64,000 bases of DNA from Chlamydomonas sphaeroides (taxonomy: Eukaryota > Chlorophyta > Chlorophyceae > Chlamydomonadales > Chlamydomonadaceae), in assembly GCA_001662425.1 (NCBI GenBank), contig BDDC01000031.1, positions 62,001-126,000 on the forward strand. The letters run 5' to 3'. A program made the translations under genes and the position numbers. Position 1 is the first letter of the stretch; each line of letters starts with the position of its first letter. A model generated the notes under the pieces. It ran no database searches, was not told the origin of the DNA, and was given only the letters and a program-made list of their open reading frames with translations. Shown here in pieces: positions 8,111 to 17,700 of the stretch.

Positions 8111-8852
8111 AATAATCACAGAGGTGCCCCTGGTAATCGAATCGGGCAAGCACTGCCCGCATCTCCCGCTGCACGTCCGCTTGCAGGTGGCCATCCATCA
8201 TGTCCCAGATGTCCTGCGGGTGCATGACGAGCGGGTTCGTTGATCCTTGCACACTCTCGATCATTGTGTTGAGGTCCTGCTCTAGTGGTGTGATGGGGTA
8301 CATGTGGTGCCACAGCATGAGCGTCTCGGGGTGGAGCACCCGGCTCCACAGGGACGACGCGAGCAGAGGGCGCGAGGCCGCCACGTATGCCACGCTGCGT
8401 GCAATACGGCCGCGCACGCTCCGGTGGGGGACAAAGTATTTGTTTGCGAAGCTGTTCTTGAGAATGCGGCACGCATCATGTAGCTCGCTCGCCCGGACAA
8501 TGCCGTGCAAGGGCGCTCCCGTGCATGGGTCGATGTGCGTCGTCGCGGTCGTCAGCAGGTCCCGGGCCGTTGTGGCAACCTCGTCGCCTGCCATGGGCAG
8601 GCAACCCCGGCGGCTGTTCAAGCGGCACGGGTAGAGGAGAAAGTTGTGCATGTCGGCATCCATGTCCGGATTGTGTTCTTTAAAAACGACCCGCGGAACA
8701 ATGTGTTCAATGCTAATGGACTTTTGTTGGGGGTCAACGTAGCCGCTGCTCTTGTTCCTGTTCTTGTTGCTATGATGATGGTGATGGTGGTGATGATGGT
8801 GCCACTCGATGAACGTCGAGCGAGCACTCCGATAAGACTGCAGCCGCGTCAT
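8106..8852 (-). CDS. Endonuclease I-family (EndA/NucM-like) nuclease with N-terminal polyhistidine
   Basis: The 248-residue protein has ISIEHIVPRVVFKEHNPDMD, an HNH/His-Me-finger-like core. It is followed by MHNFLLYPCRLNSRRG, RGRIARSVAYVA and, near the end, QGSTNPLVMHPQ. This order matches the endonuclease I family, which makes nicks and double-strand breaks without sequence specificity. Residues about 18-27 are ten consecutive His encoded by mixed CAC/CAT codons, followed by SNKNRNKS. The ATG at 8852 is chosen; an upstream in-frame TTG is unlikely. No clear signal peptide is present, unlike bacterial members. Possible roles are host DNA degradation or DNA processing at packaging. Confidence 0.72.
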   Translation of the reverse strand: MTRLQSYRSARSTFIEWHHHHHHHHHHSNKNRNKSSGYVDPQQKSISIEHIVPRVVFKEHNPDMDADMHNFLLYPCRLNSRRGCLPMAGDEVATTARDLLTTATTHIDPCTGAPLHGIVRASELHDACRILKNSFANKYFVPHRSVRGRIARSVAYVAASRPLLASSLWSRVLHPETLMLWHHMYPITPLEQDLNTMIESVQGSTNPLVMHPQDIWDMMDGHLQADVQREMRAVLARFDYQGHLCDYS

Positions 8853-8930
8853 TTGTGTCTCACAATGCAATTGAACGGAAATGAAACGTAGAAATTGAAT
8901 TGAATTGAAACGAAACCTATAAGTTGTATT

Positions 8931-9010
8931 TTACACTCGTGACAGCAAGGTTGAATCGAGGTGTTCCGCAGCGATGCCAGGGTGGAACACTATTTACTTT
9001 GCCGAGTGTA
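8931..9010. promoter_or_regulatory. Candidate bidirectional promoter segment, duplicated at 46.0-46.3 kb
   Basis: This segment lies between the divergent nuclease (start 8852) and kinase-like gene (start 9027). It carries nested inverted repeats: outer TACACTCG at 8932-8939 with CGAGTGTA at 9003-9010, and inner GTGTTCC with GGAACAC around a 16-nt loop. ATTTACTT-tgcc-GAGTGTA at 8992-9010 lies 16 bp before the kinase ATG, and the same GAGTGTA word points the other way toward the nuclease. The block 8944-9010 recurs inverted at 46022-46088 with one mismatch in 67, and 8931-8948 recurs exactly at 46260-46277. Confidence 0.7.
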
Positions 9011-9026
9011 TAGGAGGACTGAAGAG

Positions 9027-10436
9027 ATGCTATCCCGCATAGACAATGAAGTTGCCAAGCGGCTGCAGCGCGCATGCAGCGTACACCCGGTGCACCGGGT
9101 GGCTCTCGAGGACATGCAGCGGCGTGGATGGACGTTCAGCGCCATGCTGGGCGTCTACCTAGACGCCGTCGCCGCAAAGAATCCAGGGGCGTTTCATAGC
9201 GTCTACCCCGAGGAAGACCTGTACGAGTACGTGGCCGTTCTGCGCAATTTCCTGTGGGGCGCAGGCAACGCACGTCTGCAGGCACTGGACCCGCGCGGAA
9301 GCCTCTTTTCCGCGCCTGGTGGTGAGCTCCTGCGAGTGACCAGGATCAGCGCTCCCCGGCAACATCAGCCCGCGGGAGTCCAGGTGCACCCGGTCCTGTA
9401 CAACTACCTGTCATCGCTAGCCAAAGCGCGTACTACCCGTAGGAAACAGCGGGGGGGAGGGCAAGCGGTTGATGAGATCGACACACGGGGTGGCGGCACT
9501 TTTTGCGTCTACTACTACGCTGATGCTAAGGAACCCAAGTACTGCAAGGACGTCAAGGAGCTCGAGGCGACCTTTCCAAATACACTCTTTAAACGAAATC
9601 ATGAGGCGGACGACATTGCGCTCGAGATTGAAGCGAACCGTCGTGTGCACGAATGGTTCACATCAGCTGCACCTTCACATGCGCACCACACGCCACTGGC
9701 TTACACATCACTGCACCCATCGACCAGTCACATCGTCATGAAAGATGAACAAACAACAACAAACAAAGAAAACAAAGAAAACAAAGAAAAATCATGGGTC
9801 GCTCTCCGTCGCTTCGAGGGAGATGTCCAGCACCTCATGACGACGAGTAGTGAACTCATGTCCGTGGCAAAGGCACTCCTCAGCGTCGTCAACGTCATCC
9901 ACGACCATCACCATCTACATCTGCATATTAAACCCCACAACGTCCTGTTTGACATGCACAACGGGTCACGAGTGTTTGCCCTCGCCGACTTTGGAATCCT
10001 GGCGCCCATGGAGCATGTCCACAAGCGCTCCCTGGTTGCGGGCACGCACGGCTTCATGTCGCCGCTCATCTTCAACTCCCTGGCAGAGAGCAAGCGGCAC
10101 CAGGGGCACGTGCACGCAACGTTCAAGGCAGTTGCGCGTGAGAGCCGCGGCATTCAATTAACCGATGAACAACTCGATGGCATCCTTTTGGCACAGCGCA
10201 GACAAATGTTTGAACCGGGTCTGCCCAGGGCGACTATTCAATCAGCACTCGTCAAGTTGGACCTCCATTCCATCGGGTTGACCCTCTACGACATCCTCTG
10301 TAGATCGCAGGGTCTCCTGATTGCTCCTGACGACCGCAAAATGTTCTTGCACTTGATTGATGGCCTTCTCTTCGACAGGTACAACACCTCGTCCCAGGCG
10401 TTGCAGACATGTGACCCAAAAAAAAGAACCGTGTAA
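9027..10436 (+). CDS. Kinase-like protein with substituted catalytic Asp (probable pseudokinase)
   Basis: The 469-residue protein is a paralogue of the next gene. The C-terminal half has a protein-kinase layout: VALRRFEGDVQHL (beta-3-like), then HLHLHIKPHNVLF where active kinases have HxDxKPxN, then FALADFGILAPM (intact DFG) and GTHGFMSPL (activation and P+1 loop). The catalytic-loop Asp is His, encoded by CAT. The neighbour has HLDIKPMN at the same place. The N-terminal 200 residues have no known fold. A pseudokinase that scaffolds or regulates its active neighbour is plausible. A single-base assembly error (GAT to CAT) would also explain it. The ATG at 9027 follows the shared promoter motif by 16 bp. 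Confidence 0.7.
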   Translation: MLSRIDNEVAKRLQRACSVHPVHRVALEDMQRRGWTFSAMLGVYLDAVAAKNPGAFHSVYPEEDLYEYVAVLRNFLWGAGNARLQALDPRGSLFSAPGGELLRVTRISAPRQHQPAGVQVHPVLYNYLSSLAKARTTRRKQRGGGQAVDEIDTRGGGTFCVYYYADAKEPKYCKDVKELEATFPNTLFKRNHEADDIALEIEANRRVHEWFTSAAPSHAHHTPLAYTSLHPSTSHIVMKDEQTTTNKENKENKEKSWVALRRFEGDVQHLMTTSSELMSVAKALLSVVNVIHDHHHLHLHIKPHNVLFDMHNGSRVFALADFGILAPMEHVHKRSLVAGTHGFMSPLIFNSLAESKRHQGHVHATFKAVARESRGIQLTDEQLDGILLAQRRQMFEPGLPRATIQSALVKLDLHSIGLTLYDILCRSQGLLIAPDDRKMFLHLIDGLLFDRYNTSSQALQTCDPKKRTV

Positions 10437-10486
10437 TCGTGTTAACCGAAAGTAATCGTGTTAAAAGTAAAGAAACGTCCGGGAAG

Positions 10487-12214
10487 ATGTCTGCAGAAGA
10501 TAAAGCTCTTGATCGCATCGACCGTGCTGTGGAACGCCGCTTTGTGGCCGCGGCGCGGTCACATGACACTGACCTGGCCGCGCATGCGGCCGACATTTGC
10601 CGATGTGGTTGGAGGTACACGCGCACGCTCGCCACCTACCTCAACACCGTTGCAAGTGATGAAGGGGTGACTGACATTGCGTACGTAAACACGCACCTGC
10701 TTCCCCCCGCTGAGCAGGATGCACATCGTCTCATCGCCTCTCTGGTGTTTGCGCCACCACAACAGCAGCACGCGCTCTTGCGACCCCTCGACCCCATGGG
10801 TACCCTCCTCGCCAAGCCGGGCTACGTGCTCTACGTGCGCAGCCGTGTCAATGACAAGAAGCAGCTGCACGCGCACCCGGAGCAGGTCGACTACATTCGG
10901 GGCCTGGGTTTGCGAAGGGTGACGGCCGATAAGACGGCCAACAAGAGCACCCGAAAGGCCATGTTGGAGGACATCAGAAGATCAAACAAGAAAAAGATGT
11001 TCGGTGGCGGAGATGGTCACGATGCAGAACTCGAAGACGAGGACGGCAACTGCTTCATCGGCAAGGGCAAACACGGTAGCTATGTCTTCATCCCAAGTGT
11101 CGAGTGCTTTAAAAAGATCATGCCGGCACTCATACCCCAACTTTCCATGAAAGAGGACATTGAGAAGCAGGTGTCCCTCTGCACGTGGTTGTACGCAGTT
11201 GGCCGCGACAAGGGCGTCGATTTCCCCGTGTGCGCGTCGCCTCGTCGCACGTTGAAGCGTCTACAGCACGACATTCTCCTCAAGACGAACAGTGACCCCG
11301 TTGACACCTTGGATGAGATCCGCGCAAATGCATGCGTTCACGAGTTTATGAACCGTCGCAACTTACTGTCGCTCACTCCTCTGCACGCAACCGTCAGCTC
11401 GGTCACGGTCCTCATCAATAAAGAAGGTGGCGCCGTGACAAAGTCGAACGGCACCGGCAAGTCCGGAACCGACACCAGCAGCACAAGGAAGTCTCCAAAG
11501 TCTCAAAAGTCTCAAAAGAAGGGACGCATGGCGACAACGGAGGCACTGGTCGCAAAGAGGACTCTCGTAGCGGTTAGGCGCATGCACGGAGATGTCAAGC
11601 GTCTGCCCATGACCGCGCAGCAAATTGCCGCAATGCTGCGCACGGTGCTCATCGTTCTCGGTGCTTTCCATGAGGAGGGATATCTGCACCTCGACATCAA
11701 GCCCATGAACATTTTGTATGAGCGCGACAAGAACAACGAGGGGACCCTCAAGTTTGCGCTGGCCGACTACGGCATTGTGGAAAAGATGACACGGATCAGG
11801 CGTGACATCATTCGCCATTCCTACAGCGGCACACCCGGATTCATGTCGCCGATCATCTTGGACGATGCGGATGACTCCAGGAACGAAGTTTACCCGATCT
11901 TTAGGAAAGTGGCTTTTCGCGTGCGAGGGGCAAACCCGTCCGATGAGGAGTTGCAAGCGGCCTTTGTCCGTGTCGCCAACGCCATCAAAGCAGCGCCCGA
12001 ACACGACGAAGGCGTGCTGAGGACGCTCATGTCAAAGATCGATCTGCAATCAGTGGGCTTGACATTGTACGACCTGCTTGCACGTCAACAGAAGATCACG
12101 CAGGATGAAAAGGCCGCCTTTTACAGGATCATGCATGCTCTCCTGTTCCTCGATGACGAGAGCTGCTTTAGTGCCAAGGAAGCCATCACGCTGCTCGATG
12201 CAACCTTGAACTAG
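10487..12214 (+). CDS. Protein kinase-like enzyme
   Basis: The 575-residue protein has a C-terminal kinase-like domain with VAVRRMHGDVKRL, the catalytic loop YLHLDIKPMNILYE with its Asp intact, ALADYGIVEKM (Mg-binding DYG in place of DFG), GTPGFMSP and, near the end, KIDLQSVGLTLYDLL. The N-terminal 250 residues resemble those of the preceding gene (RIDRAVERRFVAAARSH; DPMGTLLAKPG), so the pair arose by tandem duplication. Two Lys/Ser-rich linkers (around residues 165-180 and 330-360) interrupt the domain. It likely phosphorylates Ser/Thr on viral or host proteins. The start is the ATG at 10487; the GTG at 10439 is not used. Confidence 0.8.
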   Translation: MSAEDKALDRIDRAVERRFVAAARSHDTDLAAHAADICRCGWRYTRTLATYLNTVASDEGVTDIAYVNTHLLPPAEQDAHRLIASLVFAPPQQQHALLRPLDPMGTLLAKPGYVLYVRSRVNDKKQLHAHPEQVDYIRGLGLRRVTADKTANKSTRKAMLEDIRRSNKKKMFGGGDGHDAELEDEDGNCFIGKGKHGSYVFIPSVECFKKIMPALIPQLSMKEDIEKQVSLCTWLYAVGRDKGVDFPVCASPRRTLKRLQHDILLKTNSDPVDTLDEIRANACVHEFMNRRNLLSLTPLHATVSSVTVLINKEGGAVTKSNGTGKSGTDTSSTRKSPKSQKSQKKGRMATTEALVAKRTLVAVRRMHGDVKRLPMTAQQIAAMLRTVLIVLGAFHEEGYLHLDIKPMNILYERDKNNEGTLKFALADYGIVEKMTRIRRDIIRHSYSGTPGFMSPIILDDADDSRNEVYPIFRKVAFRVRGANPSDEELQAAFVRVANAIKAAPEHDEGVLRTLMSKIDLQSVGLTLYDLLARQQKITQDEKAAFYRIMHALLFLDDESCFSAKEAITLLDATLN

Positions 12215-12290
12215 AACTCTAGAACTCTAGAAATCTTGAAATCTTGAAATCTAGAACTCTTGAAATCTTGAACTCTTGAAATCTTGACCT
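12212..12290. repeat. Tandem repeat starting at the kinase stop codon
   Basis: Alternating 8-9 bp units AACTCTAGA and AATCTTGA begin at the TAG of the kinase gene and run for about 80 bp. As at 8051, the unit contains CTAG, so stop codons are preserved in the repeat. Confidence 0.85.
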
Positions 12291-12340
12291 GAAAAATAAT
12301 ATCGATTCGTCTTTGTTGCGTCGCCTTTCTGTTCTCGTGT

Positions 12341-12697
12341 CTACATGAGGTGCTGATCGTCATCAGTTATGACCATTGGTCGCAGGAATGATTTGTTCAT
12401 GCGCTTGTTCAACGTTTCATTCAACTTGGCCGATTCCATCTTGCCCCGTAGTGCAGCATGGTTGACCATGTTGTCAGTAAATGACTGCACATCCGCCGCC
12501 TTCGACACTAAGATCACGTCAGCCGAACGAGAATCATTCGGATTGACCATGTGTATGGCGCTGATCGCTTTGTTGATGCCCTGTCTCGTGAGCTTCTCGC
12601 CAGCACGATACTTTTTCGTAGCTGCGGCTGTTGCCAGGGTGACCTGCTTCTTGCCCGACATCTGCGTCTGCATCTGCATCTGCTCCTGTTGAGACAT
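12341..12697 (-). CDS. Small basic hypothetical protein
   Basis: The 118-residue protein begins with a Gln/Met repeat (QQEQMQMQTQM). It continues with a basic stretch (KYRAGEKLTRQGINKAIS) and a second helical part (ESAKLNETLNKRMNKSFL). It is lysine- and arginine-rich with no membrane segment, so it could bind nucleic acid in the virion, but no family is recognised. Confidence 0.55.
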   Translation of the reverse strand: MSQQEQMQMQTQMSGKKQVTLATAAATKKYRAGEKLTRQGINKAISAIHMVNPNDSRSADVILVSKAADVQSFTDNMVNHAALRGKMESAKLNETLNKRMNKSFLRPMVITDDDQHLM

Positions 12698-12702
12698 CCT
12701 CT

Positions 12703-12765
12703 TTCTGAGTCTTTCAGAGTCTTTCAGAGTCTTTTGAAGTCTATTAAAGTCGAGAAGTCGTCGCG
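12703..12765. repeat. Upstream repeat GAGTCTTTCA
   Basis: Three to four degenerate 10-bp units (GAGTCTTTCA) and then AAGTCGTCG-type units lie directly upstream of the small basic gene and downstream of the mucin-like gene. The rest of the 117-bp interval shows nothing further. Confidence 0.7.
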
Positions 12766-12814
12766 AAGTCGTCGACTATGCCTCCGGACCTTCTGTCAAT
12801 TTTTGAGCAGTTGG

Positions 12815-14677
12815 TCAACGCACAACTTTGTAGGATTTGAGTCTCTGGGATTTAGTCGTAGGGTTTAGGGTTGGTTTTTTTCCACTCGTATGCTTCATAT
12901 GCTTTGTATGCTTCTTCGCAGAGTTCGGAGCAGAGTTTTTCGGATAGAACTTTGTAGGTGAGGTCGTAGAGAACTTTGTAGGTGAGATCGTCGTCGTTGG
13001 AGTCCCTGCAGCAGGAGAGATCGTGGAATTCGCCGAAGTCGCCGAAGTAGTAGTCAATAGTGTCGTCGAAGTCGTCGATGGAGTCGTCGATGGTGTCGTC
13101 GAAGTCGCCGAAGTAGTCGTCGATGGAGTCGTCGATGGAGTCGTCGATGGAGTCGTCGATGGAGTCGTCGATGGAGTCGTCGATGGAGTCGCCGAAGTAG
13201 TCGTCGATGTAGTAGTCGAAGTAGTAGTCGAAGTAGAAGTCGATGTAGTAGTCGAATTTAGGGGTGCTAATGAACTCACTGCGACATTGTCAGCAGCACA
13301 CGATTGTATGAAACTCGTCACAAACACATCAAACATCTCAGCTACAAGCATCTCTTGATAGGTTTCAACCACTTGAGGGATGCTTGTCACTTTATCCATA
13401 AGGTATTCAACCTTCATTTGAGTTGTTATGCTCGCTTGTGCTTCTTCATGCTTTTTTCGGGTGTCATCATCTGCTGCTGCCAACGTCTCTGTGAAGAACT
13501 TGACAGCCCAACATGTGATAGCCGCCCGCGCAGCGACCATGATCTCGATCATGTCGGAGCGGAATGATGCCGCCTCCCCAACGTCTACCTGGCTATCCTG
13601 TTTGTGTTTGAGGACCAGATACTTTTCTAATGTAGCAACGGCCAGTTGCGATTTAGTAGCATCCAATGCAGAGATACGCTTCTCAAGTTGTGAGATGCGC
13701 TCATCAAAGCTTGTAAGCACTTGTTGTTGGGACGAGTCATTAGAAATCATGCACAAAAGGGGTAACCTGTACATCGCTCTCAAGACGAACACCACATCGA
13801 TGAGGTCAACCGTTTCAGTCAGTGCGTATAGTTCGGTGTTGAACCGTTGCAGTCGCACGAGGCTCATGCCGCCAGTATCGGACAGCAGGTAAGTTTCCTT
13901 GACACTCCTCACCGTGAGCCAGGTAGCGGTTTTGTATCGGACATACAGGAGATCTTCCTTGGTATGATACTGTTTTTCGTCCTCGTCTTGGCATGCAAAC
14001 AGACGTACAGGGTTCACCCCGGATGCCTCGACCTCTTCAATCGTGTCTTTGAGTAGCAGCAATCTGTAATGTGCAAGGAGATACATGAATGCATCCGCGA
14101 CCATGAGTGTCATAGGCAGCAGCTCGTCTCCCTGTTTCGGGCTGCACTTCAGCACTGCCTGATAGTATGCATTTGTCTCTTCGGACACAGGGTGTATCGG
14201 CGAAGTAGTAGTCGGCGAACTAGTAGTGCTCGCAGTAGTACTCGACGAACTAGTAGTAGGCGAAGTAGAAATCGCAGTACTATTCGACGAAGTAGTAGTC
14301 GACGAAGTAGTAGTAGGCGAAGTAGTCGTCGGCGAAGTAGTCGTCGGCGAAGTAGTCGTCGGCGAAGTAGTAGTCGGCGGAGTACCGGGACTGCCATTCG
14401 CATTATTTACAGTACTAGGAGTCCCCCCAGGAGTCCCAGGAGTCCCCGTCACAGTACCAGGAGGAATCGCATTAGTATGATTATGATCATTAGTAGTCAC
14501 AGACGCATGAGTCACACCGGGAATCACATTGGGAGTTGATGGAGCTGGAGCTGGAGCAGCAGGGGGTTTCCCCGAACCGAGACCTCCACTCCCGCCTCGC
14601 CCTTTAGCGGCGAGGACGCCGCCCACAATGACTATTGCGGCGATATTAGCCCCTACAATCGGCCCTATAATTTCCAT
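12815..14677 (-). CDS. Thr-rich mucin-like membrane-anchored protein
   Basis: The 620-residue protein opens with a hydrophobic anchor, IVGANIAAIVIVGGVLAA (residues 7-24). A Gly/Pro-rich stretch and a Thr/Ser tract of TTTSP repeats (about residues 95-165) follow. A globular middle domain (about 170-460) includes LPMTLMVADAFMYLLAHYRL, and a second Thr/Ser/Pro tract (TTPS repeats, about 470-590) leads to a basic tail. The two low-complexity tracts look like O-glycosylated stalks. An outer-virion or host-membrane protein is likely. The repeats are 12-15 bp DNA units, so length variation between strains is expected. The start is the ATG at 14677; the TTG at 14740 is unlikely. Confidence 0.65.
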   Translation of the reverse strand: MEIIGPIVGANIAAIVIVGGVLAAKGRGGSGGLGSGKPPAAPAPAPSTPNVIPGVTHASVTTNDHNHTNAIPPGTVTGTPGTPGGTPSTVNNANGSPGTPPTTTSPTTTSPTTTSPTTTSPTTTSSTTTSSNSTAISTSPTTSSSSTTASTTSSPTTTSPIHPVSEETNAYYQAVLKCSPKQGDELLPMTLMVADAFMYLLAHYRLLLLKDTIEEVEASGVNPVRLFACQDEDEKQYHTKEDLLYVRYKTATWLTVRSVKETYLLSDTGGMSLVRLQRFNTELYALTETVDLIDVVFVLRAMYRLPLLCMISNDSSQQQVLTSFDERISQLEKRISALDATKSQLAVATLEKYLVLKHKQDSQVDVGEAASFRSDMIEIMVAARAAITCWAVKFFTETLAAADDDTRKKHEEAQASITTQMKVEYLMDKVTSIPQVVETYQEMLVAEMFDVFVTSFIQSCAADNVAVSSLAPLNSTTTSTSTSTTTSTTTSTTTSATPSTTPSTTPSTTPSTTPSTTPSTTTSATSTTPSTTPSTTSTTLLTTTSATSANSTISPAAGTPTTTISPTKFSTTSPTKFYPKNSAPNSAKKHTKHMKHTSGKKPTLNPTTKSQRLKSYKVVR

Positions 14678-14699
14678 ACTGCCTAGATTTTTCGATTTC

Positions 14700-14760
14700 T
14701 TTACTTCTATACTACAATTTAGACCGTTCGGGTCCAACAAAGCTACTTCTATATTACAAA
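14700..14760. promoter_or_regulatory. Direct repeat in divergent promoter
   Basis: The 83-bp gap between the divergent starts at 14677 and 14761 holds two near-identical direct repeats, TTACTTCTATACTACAA at 14701-14717 and CTACTTCTATATTACAA at 14743-14759. The second ends at the ATG. They may be binding sites or promoter elements for the long transcription-factor gene. Confidence 0.5.
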
Positions 14761-17700
14761 ATGACGCTCTACCTCAGGGTCGCTCGATGGCTGTCGAATG
14801 ATCGGGAACCGGTCATGCTTACCGATACTGTGAAAGTGCTACCGGATGACTTTGTTGGGTCGGCATTGTTTCGTGCTCAACAGGCGCTGTCAGCACAGCA
14901 CGTGTATGCGTGGCTTGAGGTGCCCGTGCCGCCAGAGGACGCATGCGCGCTTGTGCATTTCGTATCTACAGTTATATGTGACCCCGCGTATGATCCCGTG
15001 ACAGGTCTGGTGCAGCATGACGCACTGGTCTCTAGTGTCCTGGCATGTGCCGCCACCCAGCAGGATGGCAACGCTGCAGCAGGAGCGTTGAAGAAGTCAG
15101 GGGTGACAGGAGGGTTGACGTACCCCTCCGCTGCTGCCATGGTCACCGAGCTCTTCAAACGAAAGATCCTTGCGCGCATGGCCGTACGCTTGCACGGGCA
15201 CGCATCAAAGAGCATGCCAAAGAATCCGTTCAACATCGTTGCTGGTACCACGAGTAGTACTAGTATCACGAGTAGTACTAGTACCACGAGTCTCAACAAC
15301 CGGACGTTCCAAAGTTTCGTGTTGGCCAGTGCTCTGCGTGACGACCATCCAGTGCTCTGCGTGACGACCCTGGATGACGTGCGCACTCACCTGAAGCGCG
15401 AGCAAGTGCCTGATGAGGCCATGCGTCAGTGCCTGCAGCACTATTTTCCAGAGGCATACGTCGCTGTCCAACCGCAGCCTGTGACCAAGAGCGTTCAAGC
15501 CTCCGACCTTCCGTCACCCGACCTTCCGTCACCCGACCTTCCATCACCCGACATTCCGCCCCCCGACCTTGTACCAACGCCACTGCTGCGGGCGTGCCAG
15601 GTGCGTATCTACGATGTGACGCGATTCGCCAAGCAACCCTTGACGCGCATACAACCCGAGGCCTTCCGTGCGGCCTTCATGCGAGCGGCCTTACCCGATG
15701 AGTTCAAGGTGCTGCGCTACAATGACATCCAGCACGCTGTGACGCACTTTAGGATCTCGAGGGAGGTTCTGAACTCGCCATCTGCGGCGGCCACAGCGTG
15801 GAGCATGCCACGCGAGGAGCTGGTCCGTATCATCAAAACAAACCTGCGCAGCCGCCCGACCCATCATGGGACCATCTCGCAACAGATGACAGCGATAGGC
15901 ATCAATGCATCTGGCCACTGGCACGTGTGTGTCAGCCGGCTCGACACCGGGGGGCTGCTCGTTGACGTGCACTTGCTGCGCGGCAGCACGCCCCTGCAGG
16001 ACGCAGCCTCGCGATTCGCAGACATCAAGAACAAGGTCATCGACCCGCTGCTCGTGCTCTTCTCAGCCTCGGTGACAACCTGCTTCAACCCGTCGGAGTG
16101 GCATGCGAGTGCGATGGAGGGCGCACATCGCTTGCTGCACGCCACCATCTCTTGCGTCGCCAAGCTGCGCGATGACATCAACACGACTGCATTGAAGGCC
16201 GCCATCGCCGCACCCGAGATGAGCCCCTACTTTGACAACGTAGAGAGCATGGCGGGCGCCACCGTCGCACAATATCGTCGCACCAACGGCTACGAGAAGC
16301 TGTCGCCCGAACAACAGACGGTCCTGCTGAACATCTCCCTACCATCACGTGCGTTGCTGGGTATGCTTGTAAAGCGGCATCAGCTCGATCGCTTGGAGAT
16401 CCAGGACCTCATGCGCCAGGTGTATGGCCGCATCGACCGGCAGGACGACGTGACAACGGAGCCCGTCTTCGTGATGTCCAAACCTGTCCTCAACGTGGGC
16501 GTGGCTGTGACTGTGCGTGGCGTGTCGGACCTGCGTGTCTGGCAGCGGGTCGTGCAGCTCGTGTGTGGCGCGGCTTCGACCGCGGCGGGCATGCTCGACC
16601 CAGGTGTCAAGGAGGAACAACCGCCCGAGGACGATGCTCTGATGAATGCAGATGCCGATGACTATTCGGGGGACATCCACATTGAAGAGCTTGACAGCGT
16701 GCTCGATGATGCACAGATCGTTGCGCCTCCCCCGTCAGATCCTGGCTCGCAAGAAGAATCAGGAGAAGGAGAGGCAGATGCCGCGATGCCCCCCGGGCGG
16801 TACGTCATCAACGAACTGCACCGAAGCGATCCCAAGTTGTTCAACACAGGCAATAAAGGAAAGCGTTACTCGCGGATCTGCGGGCACGTTGTCTATCGCC
16901 AACCCGTGCGCGTGAGTCCTGCCGACATCGAGCGCATCAACAAAGAGTACCCCGGGGCCCTGACCGGCGCAGTGGCGACGGGCAGCTCCGAGAGTACGGC
17001 CAGCGCAAACCGATATGTCTGCCCCAAAGTCTGGTGGCCCAAGAGCCGCATCGCAATGACGTCTGCGCAGTTCGAGGCGGCCGGTCGCAAGTGCCCTGTG
17101 CCCGGGATTCAGGAAGAGCCACTCGTCTTTGATGACGACTCCTACTGGCGCGGACGGGAGCGCCATCCGGGCCTACTGGACCCCAAGTACCATCCAGATG
17201 GGCTCTGCATGCCCTGCTGCTTCCTCAAGAGTAGTCGTGGACAGAAGAAGAAATGCAGGGGAAGTGCTGCGTTCAGCAATGAGGATCCCAAGGCGACCGA
17301 GGAGACAGCAGCAGCAGCAGCAGCAGTTACTACTACTACCATTACTACTACTACTACTACTGCAGCAGACCAGCACAAGACCAACTCCCGCTACATATAC
17401 GGGGAGACGAGCATGCTACCCAAAGACCGCTACGGCTTCCTGCCGTCAGACCTGCACAACGCGCTCAACATCGGCAACACCTGCGACCCCACGCACATCA
17501 CGCACCTGACGAACCGTACACGCTGCATCCTGCGCAAAGGGGTCGCAGCGGGTCCCAACAACATCTTCGAGGCGTTGACCACGTTGCTGGAGCTGAAGAT
17601 CCGTGGCAGCGCGCTGCCTGGCTTCATCCGTCAACACCTGGACCCGGCGACGTTCCTCTCGCTGCACAGCGGGGACGTTGCGCGGCGGTTCCTGCCCCAG

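Noticed and set aside
8762..8801. Vector or cloning-tag contamination suggested by ten His codons
   Set aside because: The codons are mixed, the flanks are continuous with the natural nuclease frame and no vector sequence is present.
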